From the NCBI GenBank assembly GCA_029777945.1, contig JAKORG010000099.1:1-34597 (forward strand): a stretch of DNA of 34,597 nt, given 5' to 3'. Positions 7,212 to 14,637 of this stretch are shown one piece after another (within the stretch, counting starts at the first letter, position 1; the number at the start of each line of letters is the position of its first letter). The translations under genes were made by a program, and so were the position numbers. Source of the stretch: Deltaproteobacteria bacterium. GTDB lineage: Bacteria; Desulfobacterota; Syntrophorhabdia; Syntrophorhabdales; Syntrophorhabdaceae. The notes beneath the pieces were generated by a model. That model was given only the letters and a program-made list of their open reading frames with translations, had not been told where the DNA came from and did no database searches.

Positions 7212-8864
7212 TCAGGTGCACGCTTTGTTAGCCCGCTTTTTGTTTGCAAGGATTTCATGACTGAGACATCCTTGCCGTAACATTTCCAAACCATTAGGTG
7301 CTTCTGGTGAGACCATTGCTGTGATTCGCATGTGCGCTTCAAGTCGTGTGTCCGCTTTCGGTATCCATTCGCGTTTTCCATCTGAACATCGCACAAGAAT
7401 ACATCCTGATGGAAGTCCAAGGGAACGCACTTTACGACCCACAAATGGTGCACCAGGTTTGATAATAAACTCCACCACCACAGGCTCTTGAAGCAAATGG
7501 GCTTTTCCACCGCGTTTTAAATCCCGCTCCAAAAGGGCTTCATAAATTGGTAAATCTTTTAGCAACTCAGCGACAGCATAGGCGCAAAAACAACCAACCA
7601 ACAAGGGGAGCATTTGATTGTAATTACCCGTCATTTCAACGATAAGCATAATCCCTGTCAGCGGCGCGCGGACAATGGCTGTAAAGTAAGCTGCCATTCC
7701 AACAACCGCAAAAACCGCAGGGATAGGAACAATTGCAGGAAGTAAGATATGGGCAATTTGCCCAATACCCAGGCCAATTAACGCGCCAATTACAAGCAGT
7801 GGCGCAAAAATGCCACCAGGCGCACCGGTGCTATAACTGGAAATAGTTAACAGAAAGCGGACTGCAAAAAATAATGGGATAGCAGAAAGCAATAAATCGC
7901 CCTTAAGTGTTGTTTCTGCCAATAAGTGACCACTTCCTATAAGAAACGGAGAAAACCACCCTACCAACCCCACAGCTCCACCGATGAGCACTGCAACGGG
8001 TAACATAAATCGAGCGGGTATTTTTGCGTAGATATTCAGTGCATTTAATAGACTTCGGTTAAACAACACTCCCAAAAAGCCAGCCACAACACCTAACAAT
8101 GCGAATATAGGCAAGGAAGCCAATGGTGGAACAGAGTAACTTGGAATTAAAAAGACTGGAAATTGCCCCGAACCAATTCTTGCAACAATATCTGCAATGA
8201 CTGCGGCGACAAAGGCCGCGCCAAAAACAATCGGTTGAAAGTCGCGGCGCACTTCTTCAAGAACAAAGACAAGCCCCGACAATGGAGCATTAAAAGCTGC
8301 AGCTAACCCTGCACCTGCGCCCGCTGAAATTAAAGTGAAACGTTCTCTTTCTGATACTTTTAGCCAGCGCGACACCGCGTCTCCAACCGTGCCACCCATT
8401 TGAACGGTAGGTCCTTCACGACCTAAAACCATACCGCTTCCAATGGCAATAATTCCACCAAAAAACTTTACCGGTAAAATACGTTTCCATTCAAGTTTTC
8501 GGAAACGATGAAGCACGGCTTCTAAATGGGGAATACCGCTTCCGCTTGCTTCGGGCGCATAACGCCGCGTGATGGCTACAGAAACCCCTGCTCCGAGCAT
8601 GGTAAATACCATCGGGAAAATCCATCCCAAAATCGGAAAACTATGCGCCCAAGAAATCAATCCATCTCTAATAATATCCGCACCAGTTAATGCGGCACGG
8701 AAAAGGAGTGCCACAATACCAGCAAAAAAACCCACTAACATTGCCCGTGGAAAAATCCATCGCCGTTGTTGGCTGATAGTTAGATATTCTTGAATTTCAG
8801 ATTGAACGGAATCATCCATGTTGTTAGTGAGCAAAGATAGTTTATCGTGCTTTTTTGTTCTCAT
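7212..8864 (-). CDS. ClC-family chloride/proton antiporter with TrkA-C domain
   Basis: This 550-residue membrane protein carries every ClC signature. GSGIPH is at residues 108-113. GREGP contains the gating glutamate E150. The LEEVR segment holds the inner proton-transfer glutamate (E203/E204), which marks exchangers rather than channels. GAPGGIFAP lies near 342-350. A cytoplasmic RCK/TrkA-C-like domain fills about 450-535 (PGAPFVGRKVRSLGLPSGC). Such proteins exchange chloride (or nitrate/fluoride in some subgroups) for protons; the GSGIP selectivity serine favours chloride. ATG 8864 lacks a clear ribosome site, and ATG 8819 is an alternative. A promoter in repeat copy B lies 60-90 bp upstream. 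Base composition is richer in G+C than in the surrounding DNA, which hints at transfer. The gene stands alone, convergent with the FecR-domain gene. Confidence 0.95.
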   Translation of the reverse strand: MRTKKHDKLSLLTNNMDDSVQSEIQEYLTISQQRRWIFPRAMLVGFFAGIVALLFRAALTGADIIRDGLISWAHSFPILGWIFPMVFTMLGAGVSVAITRRYAPEASGSGIPHLEAVLHRFRKLEWKRILPVKFFGGIIAIGSGMVLGREGPTVQMGGTVGDAVSRWLKVSERERFTLISAGAGAGLAAAFNAPLSGLVFVLEEVRRDFQPIVFGAAFVAAVIADIVARIGSGQFPVFLIPSYSVPPLASLPIFALLGVVAGFLGVLFNRSLLNALNIYAKIPARFMLPVAVLIGGAVGLVGWFSPFLIGSGHLLAETTLKGDLLLSAIPLFFAVRFLLTISSYSTGAPGGIFAPLLVIGALIGLGIGQIAHILLPAIVPIPAVFAVVGMAAYFTAIVRAPLTGIMLIVEMTGNYNQMLPLLVGCFCAYAVAELLKDLPIYEALLERDLKRGGKAHLLQEPVVVEFIIKPGAPFVGRKVRSLGLPSGCILVRCSDGKREWIPKADTRLEAHMRITAMVSPEAPNGLEMLRQGCLSHEILANKKRANKACT

Positions 8865-8883
8865 GGAATAAATTTTGCTGAAG

Positions 8884-9076
8884 GCAGGCTAACATTATTT
8901 TTTAATTTTCTTCTATATAATGGAGGGATTATATAAATATTGATGGGTGGTGTCAAGATTCAAGATTCATTTAGATTGAACCTTTGATTTTTATTATAAT
9001 TTCGGTTTTAGGAGTTTGTTATGCTTGCGAATTACGAAGCCTTTCTAACCATGAAAAAAACGGTGAAACCCCAATA
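8884..9076 (-). repeat. 190-bp promoter-bearing repeat, copy B
   Basis: This is the inverted partner of 2451-2637. On the minus strand it ends about 20 bp before the ClC start codon and carries a TTGACA/TATAAT promoter. On the plus strand it contains a well-placed ribosome site (TTAGGAG) before a 38-codon frame (ATG 9021 to TAA 9137). Copy A has GTT in place of that ATG, so the small frame is not conserved. It may be the decayed start of a transposase gene. Confidence 0.8.
8928..8956 (-). promoter_or_regulatory. Promoter of the ClC gene
   Basis: On the minus strand TTGACA (8956-8951), a 17-bp spacer and TATAAT (8933-8928) match the consensus exactly, predicting a start near 8921, some 57 nt before ATG 8864. 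The same arrangement is conserved in copy A. Confidence 0.8.
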
Positions 9077-9153
9077 TATTCCGAACAATGCTTCTTTCAT
9101 GGCATATTTTGAAGGCTTACGATTAAGTCATGCATAATAGCCGCAAAAAGCGC

Positions 9154-9288
9154 TTACTTTTCATAAACGCACACCTGGCAGCGACTCTTTCCATCTTTAC
9201 CTGAGTAAATTAATATTTCCATTTCTGTTTCATTTAAGGGTTTCTTAGAGCTTACTACACTGGAAAGTCTGTTCTTTTTTTCTGCCAT
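9154..9288 (-). pseudogene. N-terminal fragment resembling RhuM/Fic-type proteins
   Basis: The 44-codon frame starts MAEKKNRLSS and ends EMEILIYSGKDGKSRCQVCVYEK-stop. From memory of the family, RhuM-type virulence and Fic-associated proteins begin with a similar I-x-I-Y-x-x-x-D-G-x-x-x-x-x-V strand before the ETVWLTQ segment, which is missing here. No ribosome site is seen. Most likely the stump of such a gene; the similarity is short. Confidence 0.35.
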
Positions 9289-9451
9289 TACCCAATAGGT
9301 TATGGTTTACCATCATCCTTACTGCTTCTTCTAAAAGCTTCTTTGTGTAAACTGTATTTGGAATCTAATAAATCCTGATACCTCTTTTCTGTATTGAACA
9401 TCAACTATAAATCAATTAAAACTGGAATTGGTGCTGGAGGTTGAGAGGAAT

Positions 9452-9637
9452 TTACATCATAAACACATATGCATGCAAGATAAAGCCGTATTTTTGGCAG
9501 GCATCCTTCATGTATTGTTTGAATTTTTCAAAGTCTGACTTTTGTAAGAATAATCGCATTCGTTCATTTCTTATGGTGGTGATATGATATAAGACATGTT
9601 CATATTCAATGCAAGGTGGTCTGGCCATTTTAGACAC
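9452..9637 (-). pseudogene. Truncated REP-associated (Y1) transposase, N-terminus
   Basis: The 61-codon frame contains MARPPCIEYEHVLYHITT (residues 4-21), then RNERMRLFLQ and YGFILHAYVFMM before a stop. This is the typical N-terminus of IS200-like REP-associated tyrosine transposases, in which HAYVxM is followed by a histidine motif and, about 60-70 residues later, the catalytic tyrosine. Those parts are absent and the downstream DNA does not restore them in another frame. Only the first quarter of a 200-300 residue gene remains, so the enzyme is dead. Confidence 0.8.
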
Positions 9638-9694
9638 TTTTCATAAAATTACCATAAAGCATAGGATAAGCTGATAGATTTGTCAAATGTTAAT

Positions 9695-9727
9695 AGCCTG
9701 TTTCCCAAACCCCATTTACTGTGATGC
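9695..9727. repeat. Dispersed 33-bp repeat, copy 1
   Basis: AGCCTGTTTCCCAAACC and the following TTTACTGTGATGC match 11876-11908 at 31 of 33 positions. It lies 18 bp past the stop of the transposase-tail frame, so it may be the 3' flank of that element. Confidence 0.6.
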
Positions 9728-9744
9728 ATAAATATCTTTTAAAT

Positions 9745-9990
9745 TTATTTTTGGTTTAAACATATGCAAACTGCACACACTGATTTAAGTAAACCATTAT
9801 AGGGCTCAATGTGCCCTATTTTAATCTTCTTATTTACTTTATCGGATACTCCTTGCATAGGATATTGACGGATTTTAATATCCCTTTGTGCTTGGGAGCT
9901 TTTAGTTGTTGATATCATTTTATCCAGTTCTTCTTTTCTTATATTACGCCGGATAGACCATGTAGTAGAAATCGAACTCCACTGTTTCTT
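9745..9990 (-). pseudogene. Transposase C-terminal relic, family unresolved
   Basis: An 81-codon frame without start reads WSIRRNIRKEELDKMI, QRDIKIRQYPMQG and finally YNGLLKSVCAVC before its stop. The last motif and its DNA recur at 2381-2421 in the same reading frame, which supports a once-coding repeated element rather than chance. The basic, glutamine-rich composition fits a transposase tail. I cannot name the IS family. Confidence 0.45.
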
Positions 9991-10087
9991 TTATTCTCCT
10001 TAAGGGATTATCCTTTCTTATTCTGTTCTTATTCTGTCCTCAAGGTAAAATATTAAACAAAAACAGGTTATACTGAGGTGATCTATA

Positions 10088-10144
10088 ATGGTGACCCATC
10101 ATATCGTGTATGTACTTGTAGTTACGAAAAGAAAGTATGACTGA
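10088..10144 (+). pseudogene. Possible IS200-type transposase N-terminal stump
   Basis: ATG 10088 follows a GAGGTGAT ribosome site and encodes MVTHHIVYVLVVTKRKYD before a stop at 10142. The pattern resembles the first beta strand of IS200/IS605 TnpA (H-x-V-Y-x-L-x-x-x-T-K-x-R). Only 18 codons remain, so the assignment is tentative. Confidence 0.35.
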
Positions 10145-10403
10145 AAGAAATCCATAATTATATACAGTTATACACACTATTGTGTGGTCTTTTCATGATG
10201 AATATGGTTTATGGTGGGGGGTTGGGCAACAGGCTGTAAAGGGGTGATACAGATGTTGCCTTTGTTTAACCTATTGATAACACACAATAATTTATATTTT
10301 TCACCCTTGGGTTGTAGCAGGATAAAATATGATATGGTATATTGTATGGAAGCAAAAAATATGAATACCGATTCTGATAACATCAAGGGGAGGAGGATTC
10401 ACC

Positions 10404-11693
10404 ATGAAAACAGCTTTTAGGTTAATCCTGACCGGCATGTGTCTCTTTGCGATGTGCACATTTGCGTGGGATGTGGCATATTCGATAGAGCTTGTCTTCA
10501 AGGATACACAGTACTCGTTCCAGACCTTAAGGGCTCTTAGCTATGCGGTGAGCGGAGGCGCAGATGTCGGTGATGTGCTTAAGACCGCATATGCCATCAA
10601 GGAAGGGGATGACGAGAGCTGGTATCAAGAATGGTTCAAGACTGCCAAACGTTGCGAGAAGGCAGGGGATGATTTCCTTGCCCGAAATAAAAGAATCAGC
10701 GCACGGCAGGAATTCTTCAAGGCCTCGAATTATTATAGAACAGCCGAGTTCTTCCTGCATATCAACCCAAAAGACCCCCGTATAATATCGACTTGGAAGA
10801 AAAGTCGGGAGTGCTTTCTAAAAGCTGCACAGCTCGCCGACCATCCGATTATCCCCATCACAATCCCCTTCGAAGGAACCACATTGCCGGGATATCTCTG
10901 TCTTGTAGACGGGTCAGGGGCAAAAAGACCTTTGTTGATTGTCCACTCGGGCTTCGATGGCACAGCAGAGGAACTATATTTCTCAACGGCACATTTCGCT
11001 GTTATGCGGGGTTATAATGTGCTTATATTTGAGGGGCCTGGGCAGGGAGGCGTAATAAGAACACAGGGTATACCCTTCCGACACAACTGGGAAACCGTTG
11101 TATCGCCTGTTATAGATTTTGCCATTACCCTTAAGGAAGTGGATGCAAAAAGGATAGCACTCATGGGTATTAGTTTCGGAGGCTACCTCGCCCCAAGGGC
11201 AGCGGCATTCGAAAAAAGGATCAGTGCCCTGATTGCCAACGGCGGCGTTTATGACTTTCATATGACATCCCGTCTGAAACCGGAGGATGAAAAATATCTT
11301 GACACCAAAGAGGGTGCAGCAGAAATCGATAGGATACTTTTAGAAAGGATGAAAACCGACCCTTCTCTGAGGTGGGTTATGGGCAACGCCATGTTCACGT
11401 TTAATGCCCCCTCCCCGAGTGAATGGATGAAGATGACAAGGGTATACACCATGAAGGATATAGCTGCTAAAATATCCTGTCCTGTACTTATCGTCGATTC
11501 CGAAGAAGACAAGGATATGCCAGGACAGGCACGGATGCTTTACGAAGCCCTTAAAACACAGAAAGATTTCCTGCTGTTTACAAAAGACGAAGCTGCTGAA
11601 GAACACTGCCAGATGGGCGCTATCCTCATATCAAACGCAAGGATACTCGACTGGTTGGACACGATTATGAAAAAGGACGTGAATAAGAAATAA
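10404..11693 (+). CDS. Exported or anchored alpha/beta hydrolase (429 aa)
   Basis: The start at 10404 follows a strong ribosome site (GGGGAGGAGG). Residues 5-25 are hydrophobic (signal peptide or anchor). Residues 35-135 form a helical cap-like domain, and residues 145-420 a serine hydrolase of the FrsA/DUF1100 or 2,6-dihydroxypseudooxynicotine-hydrolase type. Visible features are the nucleophile elbow GISFGG with S257, the oxyanion-side FEGPGQGG segment, an acidic loop DSEEDKD (365-371) that should supply the catalytic Asp, and H401 in EEHCQMG. Members cleave esters, C-C bonds or peptides, so the substrate cannot be inferred. G+C content is higher than in the flanking debris. It stands alone, with no operon partner on either side. 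Confidence 0.85.
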   Translation: MKTAFRLILTGMCLFAMCTFAWDVAYSIELVFKDTQYSFQTLRALSYAVSGGADVGDVLKTAYAIKEGDDESWYQEWFKTAKRCEKAGDDFLARNKRISARQEFFKASNYYRTAEFFLHINPKDPRIISTWKKSRECFLKAAQLADHPIIPITIPFEGTTLPGYLCLVDGSGAKRPLLIVHSGFDGTAEELYFSTAHFAVMRGYNVLIFEGPGQGGVIRTQGIPFRHNWETVVSPVIDFAITLKEVDAKRIALMGISFGGYLAPRAAAFEKRISALIANGGVYDFHMTSRLKPEDEKYLDTKEGAAEIDRILLERMKTDPSLRWVMGNAMFTFNAPSPSEWMKMTRVYTMKDIAAKISCPVLIVDSEEDKDMPGQARMLYEALKTQKDFLLFTKDEAAEEHCQMGAILISNARILDWLDTIMKKDVNKK

Positions 11694-11702
11694 TAACGAT
11701 AA

Positions 11703-11719
11703 GATGTGTTTTTCACATC
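11703..11719 (+). terminator. Weak hairpin after the hydrolase gene
   Basis: GATGTG and CACATC flank a five-T loop 10 bp past the stop codon. No uridine run follows, so intrinsic termination is doubtful. Confidence 0.25.
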
Positions 11720-11853
11720 CCCGCGAGGAACCTGTAATAACTTTTAAGTCAACATCATAAAAGGTCGAAACGGTCAAGGTTCATGACTTTCGTCCATGTA
11801 GCTATAAAATCGTGCACAAAACTTTTCCTTTGAGTCATCACAAGCTTATGATT

Positions 11854-11908
11854 CGGTGCGGTGTCAGCCCCAGACAGCCTGTTTCCCAAATCCCCTTTAC
11901 TGTGATGC
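11854..11908. repeat. Dispersed repeat, longest copy
   Basis: This copy joins segments found separately elsewhere: 11854-11869 matches 6899-6914, 11861-11890 matches 2351-2380, and 11876-11908 matches 9695-9727 (31 of 33). The minus-strand frame across it reads GNRLSGADTAPNHKLVMTQR. It may be a fragment of a transposase or its flank. The rest of 11720-12213 shows nothing else I can support. Confidence 0.55.
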
Positions 11909-12213
11909 TGTAATAGCACCTGTTTTAACGGACACCCCCTAACCAAAATAATAGCCCATAGAGTTATTTCTGTAATTAACAGGTAAGAGAAAAAAGAACT
12001 ATGAGTCTGGTAGAAATCGTTACATCGGTTCAGAGAAGACAGTAACTTTACACGCAAGCAGAAAAAACCCTTGGTAGAAGAAGCTTAAGTAGCCGGGAAA
12101 TAGCACCTCTTTTGTGGCACAAAACTATAAGATTCATTCCAATCAACTCTTTAAGATGGAGATGTCTTATCCATGAAGGTGCCGTAAAGCTGAACCCATT
12201 TAGATTAAATGTA

Positions 12214-12545
12214 ACCAAGCCAAACCACCACATAACTGCCCTTCTTAGCCATTCTCTCAAAGCTAATGAAAAGCTATCGGTGAATCATAAGAGGGTATAC
12301 CGTATCATGAGGGTTAATAATTTTATTTTGCTTAACACATAGTAAGGCCTATAAAACCCAATGATGGTTTAACAAAAATACCTGTGATAGAAAGATTATA
12401 AACTACATTTAATTATTTCCTTTGTGGTTTAAAGATTATAACATAAATCATCCCTATAAGGGGCTTAAGATGAGATACCCAAGACAATACGGGTTGATGG
12501 AAAATAAGTTAGAGAGGTGTCCGGTTTGACAGGGGCAAGTCCAAA
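12214..12545 (+). mobile_element. IS3-family transposase relic (orfB pieces and end)
   Basis: Bases 12214-12342 encode HHITALL, then VNHKRVYRIMRVNNFILL and a stop. This is the HTH_21 segment of IS3-family orfB proteins, where VNHKRVYRLM is near-invariant. After a gap lacking most of the DDE domain, 12446-12529 reads NHPYKGLKMRYPRQYGLMEN and KLERCPV, the usual orfB C-terminus. The tail runs into GTGTCCGGTTTGACAGGGGC (12518-12537), which looks like an IS3-type right end. The catalytic core is deleted, so the element is inactive. Confidence 0.7.
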
Positions 12546-12782
12546 GTTCTTTCAGGAAAATTATCTTGAAAGTTGTTTCCATCTAAGTTATTCTTTATTC
12601 ACTTATGGGACTTTACAGAAGGAAAGATTTACCCCTTTGGTGGGTAGTTTTTTCATGGGGTGGACACGATTGTGTTACAAGACTAATGGCAAAGTCAGAA
12701 AAAGAAAAGAAAGCGATAGAAACACTTAACATAAATGTGGTGCAGAGATGTCATCAATTTTCACGATTTTTTCACTAAATAT

Positions 12783-12811
12783 TTGTAAAAAAATTTGTTA
12801 CTTTATATATT
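12783..12811 (+). promoter_or_regulatory. tRNA-Arg promoter
   Basis: TTGTAA (12783-12788), a 17-bp spacer and TATATT (12806-12811) lie 17 bp before the tRNA 5' end, predicting a start near 12818. Confidence 0.6.
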
Positions 12812-12828
12812 AAATAAAATTATTAAAT

Positions 12829-12902
<74 letters not shown>

Positions 12903-13022
12903 CATAAGATTTTGCAATACAGTAACTCTGGGGTAGAATTTAAGTAGCTCGATCTGTATCTTTTCACCATATCCTGAGACAAAGGCTTATTTTTAAAAAA
13001 AAATAAAAAAAATTATTAAAAA

Positions 13023-14528
13023 TTGAAAGTCAACCTCTCACGCATATCCCAGATAATATTCCTTATAATATTCTTTGTTCTTTTTCTCATGACAGAATAC
13101 AGAGGTAAAGACGAGATCTCCCTTGCTGTAAACAGTTTTTTTAGGGCAAACCCCCTTGTAGCAATAAGTTATATCCTTTCTGCTAAGTCGTTTAATTTAA
13201 TTCTAATACCTGCTTTATTGATGATCATTTTTTCTGCAGCACTGGGAAGATTTTTTTGCGGATGGATATGTCCATTAGGTACAACCATAGACATCGTAAC
13301 AAAAAAAATAAAAAAGACAAAGCCCATTGCTTTTTTAAAGTCAAATCTCAAATACTATATACTTCTCATATTACTTTCATCTGCACTGTTAAACATGAAT
13401 ATTGTAGGTATTTTTGATCCCATAGCCATTTTTTTAAGGGCCCTTACATTTTTTATCTACCCAGTTTTCGGCTGGATAGTTAAGGGAGGTTGGGCTGGAC
13501 TGTATACTGCAATAGGAGATAAAAGGGATTATCTCGAGTTTTTTTACAAATTTTTAAAGGATTATATCCTTCCTTTCAGAGAAACATTTTATCCCCTTGC
13601 CTTTTTGTCCATGGCATTTCTATTTTTAATAATATTCCTCGAAAGATATGAAAAGCGAAACTGGTGCAAGAACATATGCCCCCTTGGGACATTTCTCGGT
13701 CTACTGGGAAGGCTCTCCGTATTTAAAAGGATACCCATAAGTGTTTGCAGTGATTGCGGCGCATGTAAAGAACTATGTCCTACCGGATTTGACAGAGAGA
13801 TACTTCAAAAACAGGACTGCATTCTTTGCATGAATTGCCAGCTATTATGCAAATCAAAGAGGGTTAGGTTTTCTTTAAAAGATTTTAAAAGAAAAATAGA
13901 TGAACCACTTCCTATTTTTGAAAGAAGGGTCTTTCTTACAGGCATCATTTCAGGTTTTGCCTTATCAAAACTATTTATTTTTACAAACCCAGATGGGAAA
14001 AAACTGCTAAGACCACCTGGTGTCCAATCAGAAGAGGATTTTCTTAAAAAGTGCGTAAGGTGTGGAGAGTGTATTAAGGTATGTCTCAAAAATGCCCTGT
14101 ATCCTTCAGGTTTTCAATGGGGGGTTTATGGTCTTTTTACGCCTGTTGTTATCCCCAGATTGGGTTATTGTGAATACAACTGCAATCTATGCGGACAGGT
14201 GTGCCCTACCCATGCCATACCGAATTTATCCCTTTCTCAGAAAAAGAAGAGTGTCATAGGTGTCGCTGTTATTGACAAAAATCACTGCCTGCCCTATGCA
14301 AAGAGAATAAATTGTATTGTTTGCGAGGAACACTACCCTGTAGAGGAAAAAGCCATAAGGCTTGAAGAGGTCATGGAAAAAGATTACAAAGGTAGGTTAA
14401 TAAAATTGAAAAGGCCATACATTATAGATGAGCTTTGCATAGGCTGTGGTATTTGTGAAAATAAATGCCCTGTTGAAGGCAAGGCAGCCATTGAAGTCTT
14501 CCACATTAAAAGTAAAAAAGTGAATTAA
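13023..14528 (+). CDS. NapH/NapG-like membrane polyferredoxin (501 aa)
   Basis: The N-terminal half is NapH/YccM-like: four or five membrane helices with GRFFCGWICPLGT (about 77-89) and the paired KNICPLGTFLG (about 218-228). Two four-cysteine motifs follow (CSDCGACKELCP, CILCMNCQLLCK). Residues about 301-500 resemble NapG/MauM, with an RRVFLTGIISG stretch, CVRCGECIKVC, CEYNCNLCGQVCP and a final CIGCGICENKCP. Such proteins pass electrons between the quinone pool and soluble or periplasmic partners. One cluster motif reads CIVCEEHYP: the fourth cysteine, normally present in relatives (EEHCP), is tyrosine 438. The start is TTG 13023 with no clear ribosome site, so the N-terminus is uncertain. 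It is the first gene of a plus-strand run leading to the methyltransferase. Confidence 0.85.
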   Translation: MKVNLSRISQIIFLIIFFVLFLMTEYRGKDEISLAVNSFFRANPLVAISYILSAKSFNLILIPALLMIIFSAALGRFFCGWICPLGTTIDIVTKKIKKTKPIAFLKSNLKYYILLILLSSALLNMNIVGIFDPIAIFLRALTFFIYPVFGWIVKGGWAGLYTAIGDKRDYLEFFYKFLKDYILPFRETFYPLAFLSMAFLFLIIFLERYEKRNWCKNICPLGTFLGLLGRLSVFKRIPISVCSDCGACKELCPTGFDREILQKQDCILCMNCQLLCKSKRVRFSLKDFKRKIDEPLPIFERRVFLTGIISGFALSKLFIFTNPDGKKLLRPPGVQSEEDFLKKCVRCGECIKVCLKNALYPSGFQWGVYGLFTPVVIPRLGYCEYNCNLCGQVCPTHAIPNLSLSQKKKSVIGVAVIDKNHCLPYAKRINCIVCEEHYPVEEKAIRLEEVMEKDYKGRLIKLKRPYIIDELCIGCGICENKCPVEGKAAIEVFHIKSKKVN

Positions 14529-14637
14529 TAAAACAACGAGATTTATTTATCTTTTAAAAGTAATATTATCTATTATATATTATCGGTATAAATTATCGCG
14601 GCTTTTTAATATTACTGTTTGAGATTGAAAAAAGGAT

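Noticed and set aside
7062-7280. 72-codon plus-strand frame downstream of the FecR gene
   Set aside because: It overlaps the end of the ClC gene and has no ribosome site or protein-like composition.
11755-12057. 100-codon minus-strand frame
   Set aside because: It runs across a dispersed repeat and non-coding debris. Possible transposase fragment, but no family motif could be confirmed.
12517-12729. 70-codon frame with SLFTYGTLQ, reminiscent of AIG2/gamma-glutamyl cyclotransferase (FxYGTL)
   Set aside because: The match is a single short motif, the start lies within an IS3 end, and the rest of the domain is missing.
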